Under the pieces are notes generated by a model, which searched no databases, was not told the origin of the DNA, and worked only from the letters and a program-made list of their open reading frames with translations. Shown here piece by piece: positions 1 to 7,099 of a stretch of DNA of 23,602 nucleotides. The DNA lies in the IMG/VR virus record IMGVR_UViG_3300017752_000168, positions 1 to 23,602 of that record; one strand, 5' to 3'. A program made the translations under genes and the position numbers. The first letter of the stretch is position 1. The number at the start of each line of letters is the position of its first letter. This DNA comes from a virus.

Positions 1-1
1 A

Positions 2-349
2 CCTAAAGATATTGTTAAGCCTACTATTGTTACTGGTGTTGAAGCACTAGGTAGAGGTAACGATCTTAATAGATTAGATATGTTCCTTGCTGGAGCTAAC
101 CAAGTAGTAGGACCACAAGCTGTAACTCAATACTTAAACGTTAGTGATTACTTTAAACGTCGTGCTACTGCTCTAGGTATAGAGACTGAAGGACTAATTA
201 AGACGGAAGAAGAAATTCAACAAGCTATGCAGCAAGCTCAACAACAAGAGATGATGATGAAGTTAGGCGGACCTGCTGTAGCACCTGCTATCAATGCTGC
301 ACAAGAGCAGTACATGGCACAACAACAAGAACCACCTCAAGAGGAATAA
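2..349 (+). CDS. Portal (head-tail connector) protein, C-terminal 115 residues
   Basis: This is the 3' end of a gene whose start lies outside the window; the frame is open from base 2 to TAA at 347-349. The fragment opens with TIVTGVEALGRGNDLNRL and ends in a Gln/Met-rich tail. That matches the C-terminus of T7 gp8-type portal proteins, where a VTGVEALGRG segment precedes a Gln-rich end. The portal forms the dodecameric ring at one capsid vertex, through which DNA is packaged and ejected, and to which the tail tubular A ring binds. The scaffold gene follows after 6 bases, as in T7. The first ATG in the fragment (80) is internal and not a start. Assignment is by recalled sequence pattern and by gene order. 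Confidence 0.9.
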   Translation, partial: PKDIVKPTIVTGVEALGRGNDLNRLDMFLAGANQVVGPQAVTQYLNVSDYFKRRATALGIETEGLIKTEEEIQQAMQQAQQQEMMMKLGGPAVAPAINAAQEQYMAQQQEPPQEE

Positions 350-355
350 CAAACA

Positions 356-1126
356 ATGGCTGAATTACACCGAGTAGAGATAAATGAGAAAGCACCAAGC
401 GAAATCGAACCCGAAGAAGAAACCAACGCCGAGAGCGAAGAACTATCGCAAGAGCAAAGCGACCGCCCGGAATGGCTCCCCGAAAAGTTCAAGAGTCCAG
501 AGGATATGTCGAAAGCGTACTCCGAGTTGGAAAAGAAACTTGGACAAAGTCCTGAAGAAGCTTCGGAAGAACCTGAACAAGTTGAAGAGAAAGCTGAGAA
601 CGAAACGGAACAAACTGAAGAGAATACTAGTGAAGCATACCAAGCGGTGGCGGAAGCAAGTAAAGAGTTCTTTGAAAACGACGGTCAACTTAGTGAGGAA
701 ACTTATAACACTTTAGAGAAAGCTGGACTACCTAGAGACTTAGTAGATAGCTACGCCGCTGGTCAGCAAGCTTTACAACAATCTGAAGAAGGACAAATCA
801 AAAGCGTGGCTCAAGGGAACTACGAAGCGATGGCTGAGTGGGCGAACGAGAATCTACCACAAGAAGAAGTCGATGCTTTTGATGAGGCTGTCACAGGTGG
901 TACAGTTTCGCAAGCTAAGTTAGCAGTCCAAGGTCTTTACGCTCGCTATCAAAATGATGTAGGAGCAAAGCCAAAGCTTACACAAGGAGGAGTCAATGGT
1001 GTATCTACTATGCCTTTTCGTTCTATGCAAGAGCTTGCTCGTGCTCAATCAGACCCACGATATAAGAGCGGTGACAAAGCTTATCACGAAGAGATTGACA
1101 GGCGTTTACAAGTAAGTAGTATTTAG
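356..1126 (+). CDS. Capsid assembly scaffolding protein
   Basis: The gene encodes 256 residues, very acidic and rich in Glu and Gln, with a low-complexity N-terminal half (residues 15-100) containing RPEWLPEKFKSPEDMSKAY. The C-terminal segment has FRSMQELARAQSDPRYK, the usual T7 gp9-type ending that binds the inner capsid. The scaffold directs assembly of the procapsid around the portal and leaves before packaging. The start is ATG 356, with an AGAGGAA ribosome-binding-like stretch ending about 10 bases upstream and the portal stop just before it. A strong terminator follows the stop. In T7 the capsid gene follows directly; here about 1 kb with a lysis-like cassette is inserted between them. 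Two other open frames across this gene (384-716 + and 443-688 -) result from its biased composition. Confidence 0.9.
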   Translation: MAELHRVEINEKAPSEIEPEEETNAESEELSQEQSDRPEWLPEKFKSPEDMSKAYSELEKKLGQSPEEASEEPEQVEEKAENETEQTEENTSEAYQAVAEASKEFFENDGQLSEETYNTLEKAGLPRDLVDSYAAGQQALQQSEEGQIKSVAQGNYEAMAEWANENLPQEEVDAFDEAVTGGTVSQAKLAVQGLYARYQNDVGAKPKLTQGGVNGVSTMPFRSMQELARAQSDPRYKSGDKAYHEEIDRRLQVSSI

Positions 1127-1153
1127 TTGTTCATTCATGTTATAGGTAGAGTT

Positions 1154-1196
1154 CCCCTAGCGTTGGTTATTGGTTTGCTGACGCTAGGGGTTTTTT
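1154..1196 (+). terminator. Intrinsic terminator after scaffold gene
   Basis: A perfect 10-bp stem pairs CCCCTAGCGT (1154-1163) with ACGCTAGGGG (1181-1190) around a 17-base loop, and six T follow (1191-1196). This is a classic rho-independent terminator. It closes the portal-scaffold unit and sits only three bases before the next start codon, so the next gene is reached by read-through from upstream or by another initiation event. Confidence 0.92.
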
Positions 1197-1199
1197 GTT

Positions 1200-1523
1200 A
1201 TGATGACTGTAATGAAAGAGTTAAACGAAAACACACAGGTTAAAGCTAACATAGCCTTCGTTGCTAAAGTAATAGCTATAGTAGGTACAGCTGTGTGGGG
1301 TTATAGTGTCCTATGGAACAAGCTTAATGCGTTAGACTTAGAGATACTAAGACTTAAACATGATGTAGAACTTAACGCGGAGTTCAGGATAAAGTGGCCT
1401 AGAGGAGAGCTTGGAGCTTTACCAGCTGATGCTACTCAAGATATGCGTTTGATGTTCATGGAGAAGCAAGTAGGTAAACATGAAGAACTACTAGACAGCC
1501 TACGATACAAGGAGCTACAGTGA
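1200..1523 (+). CDS. Small membrane-anchored coiled-coil protein (WPRGELGALPAD family)
   Basis: The gene encodes 107 residues. A hydrophilic N-terminus (1-17) precedes one transmembrane helix (about 18-39). A heptad-like Leu-rich helix follows (40-60), then a distinctive FRIKWPRGELGALPAD block (62-77) and a charged C-terminal helix. I recall this block from small proteins of marine phages, often near capsid genes; no function is established there to my knowledge. One N-terminal membrane helix followed by a soluble coiled coil, beside a holin-like gene and an Rz1-like lipoprotein, would suit an inner-membrane spanin, but this is inference. The start is uncertain: ATG 1200, 1203 and 1212 are in frame, none has a Shine-Dalgarno, and the terminator T-run ends at 1196. 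The stop overlaps the approach to the next gene. Confidence 0.75.
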   Translation: MMTVMKELNENTQVKANIAFVAKVIAIVGTAVWGYSVLWNKLNALDLEILRLKHDVELNAEFRIKWPRGELGALPADATQDMRLMFMEKQVGKHEELLDSLRYKELQ

Positions 1524-1524
1524 G

Positions 1525-1992
1525 ATGGGTGAATTACTTATGTTATTTATTACGGGCGGTGGTAGCACTGCTATGGGGGCGATTCTTAAAGGCGTATTCG
1601 GATATGTCTTTGAAGCAAAACAAAATAAGCACGATCTTGAAATGGCGAGAGAGAGCCGTGCGTCTGATAATTTCCTTCGACTACAAGCTGAAATCGCTAA
1701 AGGAGGTACTGGTGAGTTTGTTTCTTTTACTCGTCGTATTCTTGCTGTTATCGGGGTGTCTACGCTCTGTAGTTGTATCGTCCTCTGCACCATCTATCCC
1801 CAAGCAGAAATCGTTACCTTTACAAACGCAGACGGAGAAGGTGTCAACGAGTTCCTCTTCGGACTCATCAGTTTTCAAGCTCACCAAACACCGATCACCA
1901 TCTCTTCTGGACACATCAGCCTTATGGGATGTACGGTAATATTGCCTTGTATCTTAGGCTTTTACTTTGGTCCAAGTGGTCGAAGAGGTTGA
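1525..1992 (+). CDS. Putative holin-like membrane protein
   Basis: The gene encodes 155 residues. An N-terminal Gly-rich hydrophobic or amphipathic helix (about 4-27) precedes a charged helical linker (28-60). Two clear membrane helices lie at about 72-91 and 129-149, and the protein ends GFYFGPSGRRG. Size and layout resemble the three-segment holin-like proteins of marine phages and gene transfer agents (PF11351-like layout; similarity is by architecture, not checked). A holin would open the inner membrane to release or activate the lytic enzyme. ATG 1525 has AAGGAG at 1509-1514, spaced 10 bases. A GTG at 1520 in another frame (139-residue frame to 1939) sits closer to that site and could compete, but this frame has the family-like C-terminus. 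The lipoprotein candidate at 1712-1939 lies wholly inside it. Confidence 0.6.
   Translation: MGELLMLFITGGGSTAMGAILKGVFGYVFEAKQNKHDLEMARESRASDNFLRLQAEIAKGGTGEFVSFTRRILAVIGVSTLCSCIVLCTIYPQAEIVTFTNADGEGVNEFLFGLISFQAHQTPITISSGHISLMGCTVILPCILGFYFGPSGRRG
1699..1706 (+). promoter_or_regulatory. Internal ribosome binding site AAAGGAGG
   Basis: AAAGGAGG is nearly a full complement of the 16S 3' end and lies five bases before a GTG at 1712. It is inside the holin-like gene, where it has no use except to start a second, out-of-frame product. It is the main reason for calling the embedded lipoprotein gene. Confidence 0.55.
1712..1939 (+). CDS. Embedded Rz1-like lipoprotein (outer-membrane spanin candidate)
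   Basis: The frame encodes 75 residues, in the +1 frame relative to the holin-like gene and nested entirely within it. From GTG 1712 it opens with a hydrophobic stretch of Leu, Val and Phe (residues 3-13) ending in the lipobox L13-S14-G15-C16, cleavable by signal peptidase II. The predicted mature chain is a Ser-, Pro- and Lys-containing hydrophilic tail (SAPSIPKQKSLPLQTQTEKV and on to ALWDVR). A short lipoprotein overlapping another lysis gene out of frame is the hallmark of Rz1-type o-spanins, which link to an inner-membrane partner and disrupt the outer membrane at lysis. The ribosome binding site is excellent. Against it, the n-region lacks Lys or Arg (the upstream in-frame codons supply them but no good start), and the host gene is holin-like rather than an obvious i-spanin. 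Function is inferred. Confidence 0.5.
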   Translation: MSLFLLLVVFLLLSGCLRSVVVSSSAPSIPKQKSLPLQTQTEKVSTSSSSDSSVFKLTKHRSPSLLDTSALWDVR

Positions 1993-2017
1993 CAGTCAAG
2001 CATTTTTCCTGTTTACT
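1989..2017 (+). promoter_or_regulatory. Sigma70-like promoter upstream of capsid gene
   Basis: A perfect TTGACA -35 box (1989-1994), overlapping the holin-like stop codon, is followed by a 17-base spacer and TTTACT (2012-2017), four of six matches to TATAAT. It opens the 172-base noncoding stretch before the capsid gene. That stretch also holds an ACTAG/CTAGT hairpin (2039-2054) and a GC-rich patch near 2057-2075, and otherwise nothing I can assign. Confidence 0.4.
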
Positions 2018-2164
2018 AATAGATAAATTTAATCGACAACTAGCAACAACTAGTCCCTCGACCCGCTGCGGCGGACAATCCTGTGAAGACGAAAGAAGTG
2101 AAAGTCAAACGGTAATCAAATAACACAAACATTCACAAATAATTAACATAGGAGATCATATATT

Positions 2165-3223
2165 ATGGCAAATGGAAATACATCCCCATCACGTGTAGGT
2201 CTTATTGAAGGCGGTTCCGACAACGATGCTTTGTTTCTCAAGAAGTTTTCTGGAGAGATTTTGCAAACCTTTGACGAGTCTAACGTATTCAAACCTCTAC
2301 ACACAATCAGAACAATCGAAAGCGGTAAGTCTGCACAGTTCCCTGTAACTGGCATTGCTTCAGCTAACTACCACACTCCCGGCGAGAACATTGCTGACGG
2401 AGGTAACAGTTACTTGAGCGATATTGCTAAGACTGAAAAGATCATCACCATCGATAAGATGCTTGTTGCTTCTACTTTCTTGTCTAACATCGACGACGTA
2501 AAGAACCACTACGACATCCGCAGCGTCTACGCTAACGAGTTGGGTAAGGCTCTTGCTAAACGTTTCGATATTGCTTTAGCTAAAGTATTCTGTGCTGCTG
2601 CTCGTGATTCCGCTAACTTGACTCAAGTCGGAACTTCAGGTGGACAGCTTGACGTAGCTAACAACGACTTCTCAGCTCCTGATACTCCGGGTACTGTTGC
2701 TGCTACTACTGGTGCTGACCTCGTAGCTGCTTTCTTTACTGCTGCTCAGAAGCTTGACGAGAATGACGTTCCTAGTGACGGTCGTTTCTGCGTTCTTCGC
2801 CCACAAGAGTATTACAAATTAGTAACAGGTGCAGACAGCTCAAACAGCTTCAGCCTTACTTCTGCTATTAACTCTGACATTGGAGGCCAAGGAAGTTTAG
2901 CTTCTGGCTCTATTCCTCAGATCGCTGGTATCAGCATCTTGAAATCCAACCACATCCCATCAACTGATTTATCAGCTGTTTCTACTGGAGACGGATCGTC
3001 TGCTAATGATGTTTTCGGTGGCAGTGGTGTAGGATACAACGGAGACTTCCGTAACAGCTTGGGAATTGTTTCCCACTCTGCTGCTGTAGGAACCGTTAAG
3101 TTGCTCGACTTGGCTACTGAGTCTGAATATCAGATTGAGCGTCAAGGTACATTGTTCGTTGCTAAGTACGCAATGGGTCACGGAGTTCTCCGTCCTGAGT
3201 GTGCTATCGAACTTGTAGCGTAA
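2165..3223 (+). CDS. Major capsid protein (T7 gp10A-like)
   Basis: The gene encodes 352 residues, close to the 345 of T7 gp10A. The N-terminal part with FLKKFSGEILQTFDESNVF, then SGKSAQFPVTG and HTPGENI, followed by EKIITIDKMLVA and AKRFDIALAK, is the T7-like HK97-fold capsid pattern. The protein forms the icosahedral shell. ATG 2165 has AGGAG at 2150-2154, spaced 10 bases. The gene lies between a sigma70-like promoter and a hairpin terminator, so it can form its own transcription unit, as expected for the most abundant protein. Codon use is richer in C-ending codons (AAC, GAC, TTC) than in the tail genes downstream, fitting high expression. No gp10B-like frameshift extension is apparent. Confidence 0.96.
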   Translation: MANGNTSPSRVGLIEGGSDNDALFLKKFSGEILQTFDESNVFKPLHTIRTIESGKSAQFPVTGIASANYHTPGENIADGGNSYLSDIAKTEKIITIDKMLVASTFLSNIDDVKNHYDIRSVYANELGKALAKRFDIALAKVFCAAARDSANLTQVGTSGGQLDVANNDFSAPDTPGTVAATTGADLVAAFFTAAQKLDENDVPSDGRFCVLRPQEYYKLVTGADSSNSFSLTSAINSDIGGQGSLASGSIPQIAGISILKSNHIPSTDLSAVSTGDGSSANDVFGGSGVGYNGDFRNSLGIVSHSAAVGTVKLLDLATESEYQIERQGTLFVAKYAMGHGVLRPECAIELVA

Positions 3224-3230
3224 CTCTTCT

Positions 3231-3280
3231 CTCGGTGTTGGGGAGGTCTGGATTAGTTCCGCTCCCCTCACTGAGTATTT
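3231..3280 (+). terminator. Hairpin terminator after capsid gene
   Basis: Three matched blocks pair across the loop: CTC with GAG (3231-3233, 3273-3275), GTG with CAC (3235-3237, 3269-3271) and GGGGAG with CTCCCC (3240-3245, 3262-3267), with small bulges between them. TATTTTTA follows. This is the position of the T7 T-phi terminator, just after the capsid gene, where partial termination lowers expression of the tail genes relative to capsid. Confidence 0.75.
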
Positions 3281-3298
3281 TTATACTTATAATTTATC

Positions 3299-3877
3299 AT
3301 GGCTCTGACGACTAAACTAAACGCAGTAAACACAATGATAAGCGTAATAGGAGAAGCTCCTGTTAACACGCTAGGTGGTACTGCTGTACCTGTAACAGTC
3401 GTCCAAGCCGAGGCAGTCCTCAACGAAACCAGTAAGGCTATACAGTCAGAGGGCTGGCACTTTAATACGGAGCATGAGTATCCACTCTCTCCTGATGCTA
3501 CAACGTCTAAGATTAACTTACCGAGCAACACGCTTAGAGTAGACTTGGACCCAGAAATTTATACAGACAGCGATCCAGTACAGCGTGGGCTTTTGTTATA
3601 CGACAGGAAGAATCACACGGATGTATGGACTAAGGAGGTTAAAGCCTCCATTACTTTTGAGTTGGACTTTACAGATATGCCTGAACAGTTCCGACATTAC
3701 ATAACAGTTAAATCAGCTCGTATCTTTGCTAATCGATTCTTAGGCAGTAGAGAGATAGAAGGCTTTGCTTTGAGAGATGAGATAGAAGCTAAAGCACGTG
3801 CTATTGATAGTGACTCCGAGAATGCTGATCGTACTATCTTTGATCACTACAGCGTACTTAGAGTTTTAGATAGATAA
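3299..3877 (+). CDS. Tail tubular protein A (T7 gp11-like)
   Basis: The gene encodes 192 residues, close to the 196 of T7 gp11. It begins with KLNAVNTMISVIGEAPVNTL, typical of the family, and contains SEGWHFNTEHEYPLSPD and a C-terminal helix near REIEGFALRDE. The protein forms the dodecameric adaptor ring (gatekeeper) between portal and nozzle. ATG 3299 has no Shine-Dalgarno; an AT-rich TATAAT (3288-3293) lies just before the start. It is the first gene after the capsid terminator and is followed by tail tubular B after three bases, so the pair is co-translated. Confidence 0.93.
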   Translation: MALTTKLNAVNTMISVIGEAPVNTLGGTAVPVTVVQAEAVLNETSKAIQSEGWHFNTEHEYPLSPDATTSKINLPSNTLRVDLDPEIYTDSDPVQRGLLLYDRKNHTDVWTKEVKASITFELDFTDMPEQFRHYITVKSARIFANRFLGSREIEGFALRDEIEAKARAIDSDSENADRTIFDHYSVLRVLDR

Positions 3878-3880
3878 GAG

Positions 3881-6800
3881 ATGCCTCTGTTAGTAAACAG
3901 TGTTCCGAATCTCGCACAAGGCGTATCACAACAGCCTGACAACTTACGGTTTCCCGGTCAGTGCGACGAACAAATTAACGCTTGGGCTACTGTTGTTGAG
4001 GGGTTAGTTAAACGACCTCCTACTGAATATACTAAGAAGGTAAACAGTAGCAGTACTAACGCTGACAAGTTATTCACACACTTCGTCAAACGATCTGAGC
4101 AGAATAAATATTGTGTAGCTGTATCGCTTGGTGGTATAGGTGTTATCAATGTAGCAGACGGTACGCAAGTATCCATAGCTGTAACTTCTATAGCTAACAG
4201 TTATCTGAGCTTAGGAGGACAAGCATCGTTAGGTGGTGTAGCTAATCCGTTATCTGACCTACGAGCGTTAACAGTAGCTGACTATACGTTTCTTGTTAAT
4301 AAGAATAGAGTTATACAGAGGAGTGAAGCTGCTGAACAAAAGTCTACACCTCCACCTAATGAAGCTTTAATTGTTGTTAAGTTAGGAGACTATGAGAAGG
4401 CTTACAGTATATATGTAGATGATAAGTTAGTACCTATAGCTACAGCATTACAAGGACAACATCACGATTACAGTAGTACAAGCCACGGAAATACATCTGT
4501 CCAACCTGCTACTTATATCTCAGGACCAGCGGATGTAGAACCTAAAGGCAACCACGCTGATACAGCTTTTATAGCTAGAGATTTGTATGATTGTATAGAT
4601 GAAAGTGTAGTTAATACAAACTCAGGCGTCTCTGGCATTACTATAAATGCGGGACCATCTGCTACAGGGGACGGTTGGTTAGGTGGACACTCTACTGGTA
4701 CTTATGTTGTAGAAGCCAACGAACCTGTTAATAGGAGTGCTGCGGATGCTCGCTTGGGCGGTAGGACAAGGAAAGTTAAGACTGAGTACCAAGTAAAACT
4801 ACAAGTTAACATCATACAGTCAGGAGCTGCTACTGCATCAGCTGAATTAATAGTAACTAAAGGTGTTATAACAGCTGCTAGAGACATAAAGAAAGGTAGT
4901 GGTTTTAATCCTTCTAATCCTGTATCTTTACAGTACAAACCGTATAGGAGAGAAAAACCACAAGACGTATTTAACAAGTGGAGAGGATGGGAGGAAGTAA
5001 AAACGGGAGATATAGATTACTATGTACCTCCCGCTACCTTTAACTCATCCACTAACGTAAGCACCGACCCCGTTCAAGTAACCACTGTATCGTTTACTGA
5101 TGGCGGGTTTCAAGTAAGCTTAGGTGGTTCTGTTATTAAACTTACAAGTACAGAAGGTCCATTTAATATACGAGCAGAAGACGGTTTGGCAGACCAAGCG
5201 TTAGGCATTGTATACAGAGAAGTAAGTAACATTACAGAGTTACCTATTAAATGTTACAATGGATTTGGTCCTGTTAAAGTAATAGGTGATGCAGACATCG
5301 CCCAAGACGATTACTATGTACGGTTCTCTACTAAAGATAAGACTGACTTTGGTGACGGTAGTTGGATAGAAACAGTTGGTTATTTCCAAGACGAATCAGA
5401 AACAAGTGCGTTAGAAGGTATAGATACATTGTTAACAACTGATACAATGCCTGTAGCTCTTACACCTTTCTTCAACGGTAATACATTAACAGACTTTAGA
5501 TTGTCTACACCTAACGATATATTGTATGTAAAGCACAACAGTAAATACTATAGATTAGATGTAGAAAACAGAGCTACTGCTGATACGGAGCCGGGTGTAG
5601 GAACGGACTGGGAAGATGTATGGACTGAGGTAGACGAGACAAAAGATACAACTGCAACTGTTGGTTATCTAACTTGGAAGTTGGGTACATTCTACTATGG
5701 TTCTACTGATAGAAATAATAAGTCAGGTTGGTCAGCTAGAGCAGCAGGAGACGATAACACCAATCCTTTCCCTTCGTTCGTTGGTAAACAGATACGAGAC
5801 ATCTTCTTCTTTAAGAACCGCTTAGGTATACTTACAGACAGCAACATTATCTTTTCCGAAGCAGACGAATACTTTAACTTCTTTCGTACTACTACACAGC
5901 AGTTACTAGATAGTGCTGTTATAGATGTAGGACTCAGTCATACAAAGGTAGCTATACTAGAACACGCTGTACCGTTCCAAGAGAAGCTGATGCTATTCAG
6001 TCAAGGCTCACAGTTTGTATTGCGTGGAGCAGATGTGTTATCACCTAGAACTGTAGCTATATCTCCTGTTACTGAGTACGATCTATCAGACGGCATACAA
6101 CCAGTAGCATTAGGTAACTATATATACTTCCCATTTAAACGTAATGACTTTGAAGGAGTATACGAATACTTTGTAGATAACAACACTGAGACATTTAACT
6201 CAGAAGAGATCACTCAACAAATACCTAAGTATATAACATCTGACATACAAAAGATGGTAGGCTCACAAGCTGAGAATACTATTGTTATGAGTACTACAGC
6301 AGACCCTAAAACGTTGTTTGTATATAAGTACTTCTGGAGTAATAAGGAGAAGGTACAGAGTGCTTGGATGAAGTTTACTTTTGAGCGTGATGTACGAGGC
6401 TTTGACTTTATCGACAGTAACTTGCATTTAATAACAGCAGACACAGACGGTTTACATTTAGAGAAGCTCACACTTGAGGATGGACTGACTGACGAAGACT
6501 TAGACTATACATTGTATCTTGATAGTAAGAAGGACGGTAGTTCTTTGACTACTAGCTATGATGCTGCTGCTAAGACTACTACTATAAGTGGTTTCCCTTA
6601 TGACCCTACTAACGTAACAGTATACACGAAGACCGGTAATAACGTAGTGTTCACTCGTACATCTTCTTCTGCTGGTACTGTCGTAGGTGATCTTACTTCT
6701 ACTCCATTCTTCGCAGGTAAGCCGTACAATATGTTGTACAGGTTCTCCGATCAGACATTGAAGCAACCTACAGAAAGAGGAGGTCGTAGTGCTAGTGACT

Positions 6801-7099
6801 ATGCTTATCAAACTATTCGTAACGGTAGTATTAACTATGCAGACACTGGTCACTTTACTGTTGAAGTAACTGCTAAGTTTAGAGATACCTATAGCTATGC
6901 CTTTAACCCTGACATCGTAGGAGCTAACTTGACACTTAATCAATTCACACCACAGGACGGACACTTTAGATTTCCTGTACAAGCACAACCTAATGAAGCT
7001 ACTATCGAAGTTAAAAGTGATAGTGCATTACCAGTTAAGTTATTAGGTGCTGAGTTTGAATCGATGTTCATACCAAGGAGTAGAAGATATGGAGCTTAG
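3881..7099 (+). CDS. Tail tubular protein B (T7 gp12-like nozzle)
   Basis: The gene encodes 1072 residues, much longer than the 794 of T7 gp12. The N-terminus LVNSVPNLAQGVSQQPDNLR and the later KQIRDIFFFKNRLGILTDSN and EKLMLFSQGSQFVLRGADVL blocks (about residues 635-710) are family hallmarks. It forms the hexameric nozzle below the gp11 ring and closes the DNA channel. The extra length lies mostly in the N-terminal third (about residues 190-340), with Gly-, Ser- and Thr-rich sequence that may be an added surface domain. The start at 3881 follows the preceding stop by three bases. The stop overlaps the next start by 11 bases. A 162-residue antisense frame (6500-6988) has no family features and is not a gene. 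Confidence 0.94.
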   Translation: MPLLVNSVPNLAQGVSQQPDNLRFPGQCDEQINAWATVVEGLVKRPPTEYTKKVNSSSTNADKLFTHFVKRSEQNKYCVAVSLGGIGVINVADGTQVSIAVTSIANSYLSLGGQASLGGVANPLSDLRALTVADYTFLVNKNRVIQRSEAAEQKSTPPPNEALIVVKLGDYEKAYSIYVDDKLVPIATALQGQHHDYSSTSHGNTSVQPATYISGPADVEPKGNHADTAFIARDLYDCIDESVVNTNSGVSGITINAGPSATGDGWLGGHSTGTYVVEANEPVNRSAADARLGGRTRKVKTEYQVKLQVNIIQSGAATASAELIVTKGVITAARDIKKGSGFNPSNPVSLQYKPYRREKPQDVFNKWRGWEEVKTGDIDYYVPPATFNSSTNVSTDPVQVTTVSFTDGGFQVSLGGSVIKLTSTEGPFNIRAEDGLADQALGIVYREVSNITELPIKCYNGFGPVKVIGDADIAQDDYYVRFSTKDKTDFGDGSWIETVGYFQDESETSALEGIDTLLTTDTMPVALTPFFNGNTLTDFRLSTPNDILYVKHNSKYYRLDVENRATADTEPGVGTDWEDVWTEVDETKDTTATVGYLTWKLGTFYYGSTDRNNKSGWSARAAGDDNTNPFPSFVGKQIRDIFFFKNRLGILTDSNIIFSEADEYFNFFRTTTQQLLDSAVIDVGLSHTKVAILEHAVPFQEKLMLFSQGSQFVLRGADVLSPRTVAISPVTEYDLSDGIQPVALGNYIYFPFKRNDFEGVYEYFVDNNTETFNSEEITQQIPKYITSDIQKMVGSQAENTIVMSTTADPKTLFVYKYFWSNKEKVQSAWMKFTFERDVRGFDFIDSNLHLITADTDGLHLEKLTLEDGLTDEDLDYTLYLDSKKDGSSLTTSYDAAAKTTTISGFPYDPTNVTVYTKTGNNVVFTRTSSSAGTVVGDLTSTPFFAGKPYNMLYRFSDQTLKQPTERGGRSASDYAYQTIRNGSINYADTGHFTVEVTAKFRDTYSYAFNPDIVGANLTLNQFTPQDGHFRFPVQAQPNEATIEVKSDSALPVKLLGAEFESMFIPRSRRYGA
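7075..7080 (+). promoter_or_regulatory. Ribosome binding site fixing the gp13-like start
   Basis: AAGGAG lies eight bases before ATG 7089. It supports that start over the upstream in-frame ATG at 7047, which would add 14 residues and lengthen the overlap with tail tubular B. Confidence 0.7.

Noticed and set aside
443-688. Antisense frame over the scaffold gene, and the + frame 384-716
   Set aside because: Both come from the Glu/Lys-rich composition of the scaffold gene; no ribosome binding site or family features.
1520-1711. GTG 1520 start giving a 139-residue product in the lipoprotein frame
   Set aside because: It would put about 80 residues before the lipobox, too long for a signal peptide; ATG 1525 in the other frame has the family-like C-terminus. 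Only the portion from GTG 1712 is kept.
2050-2115. Protein-like stretch QQLVPRPAAADNPVKTKEVKVKR before the capsid gene
   Set aside because: No start codon between the preceding stop and this stretch except an internal GTG; in frame with the holin-like gene but separated by several stops. It may be a remnant, but cannot be supported.
6500-6988. 162-residue antisense frame in tail tubular B
   Set aside because: Low-complexity Ser/Thr/Val sequence, no ribosome binding site, opposite to a strongly supported gene.
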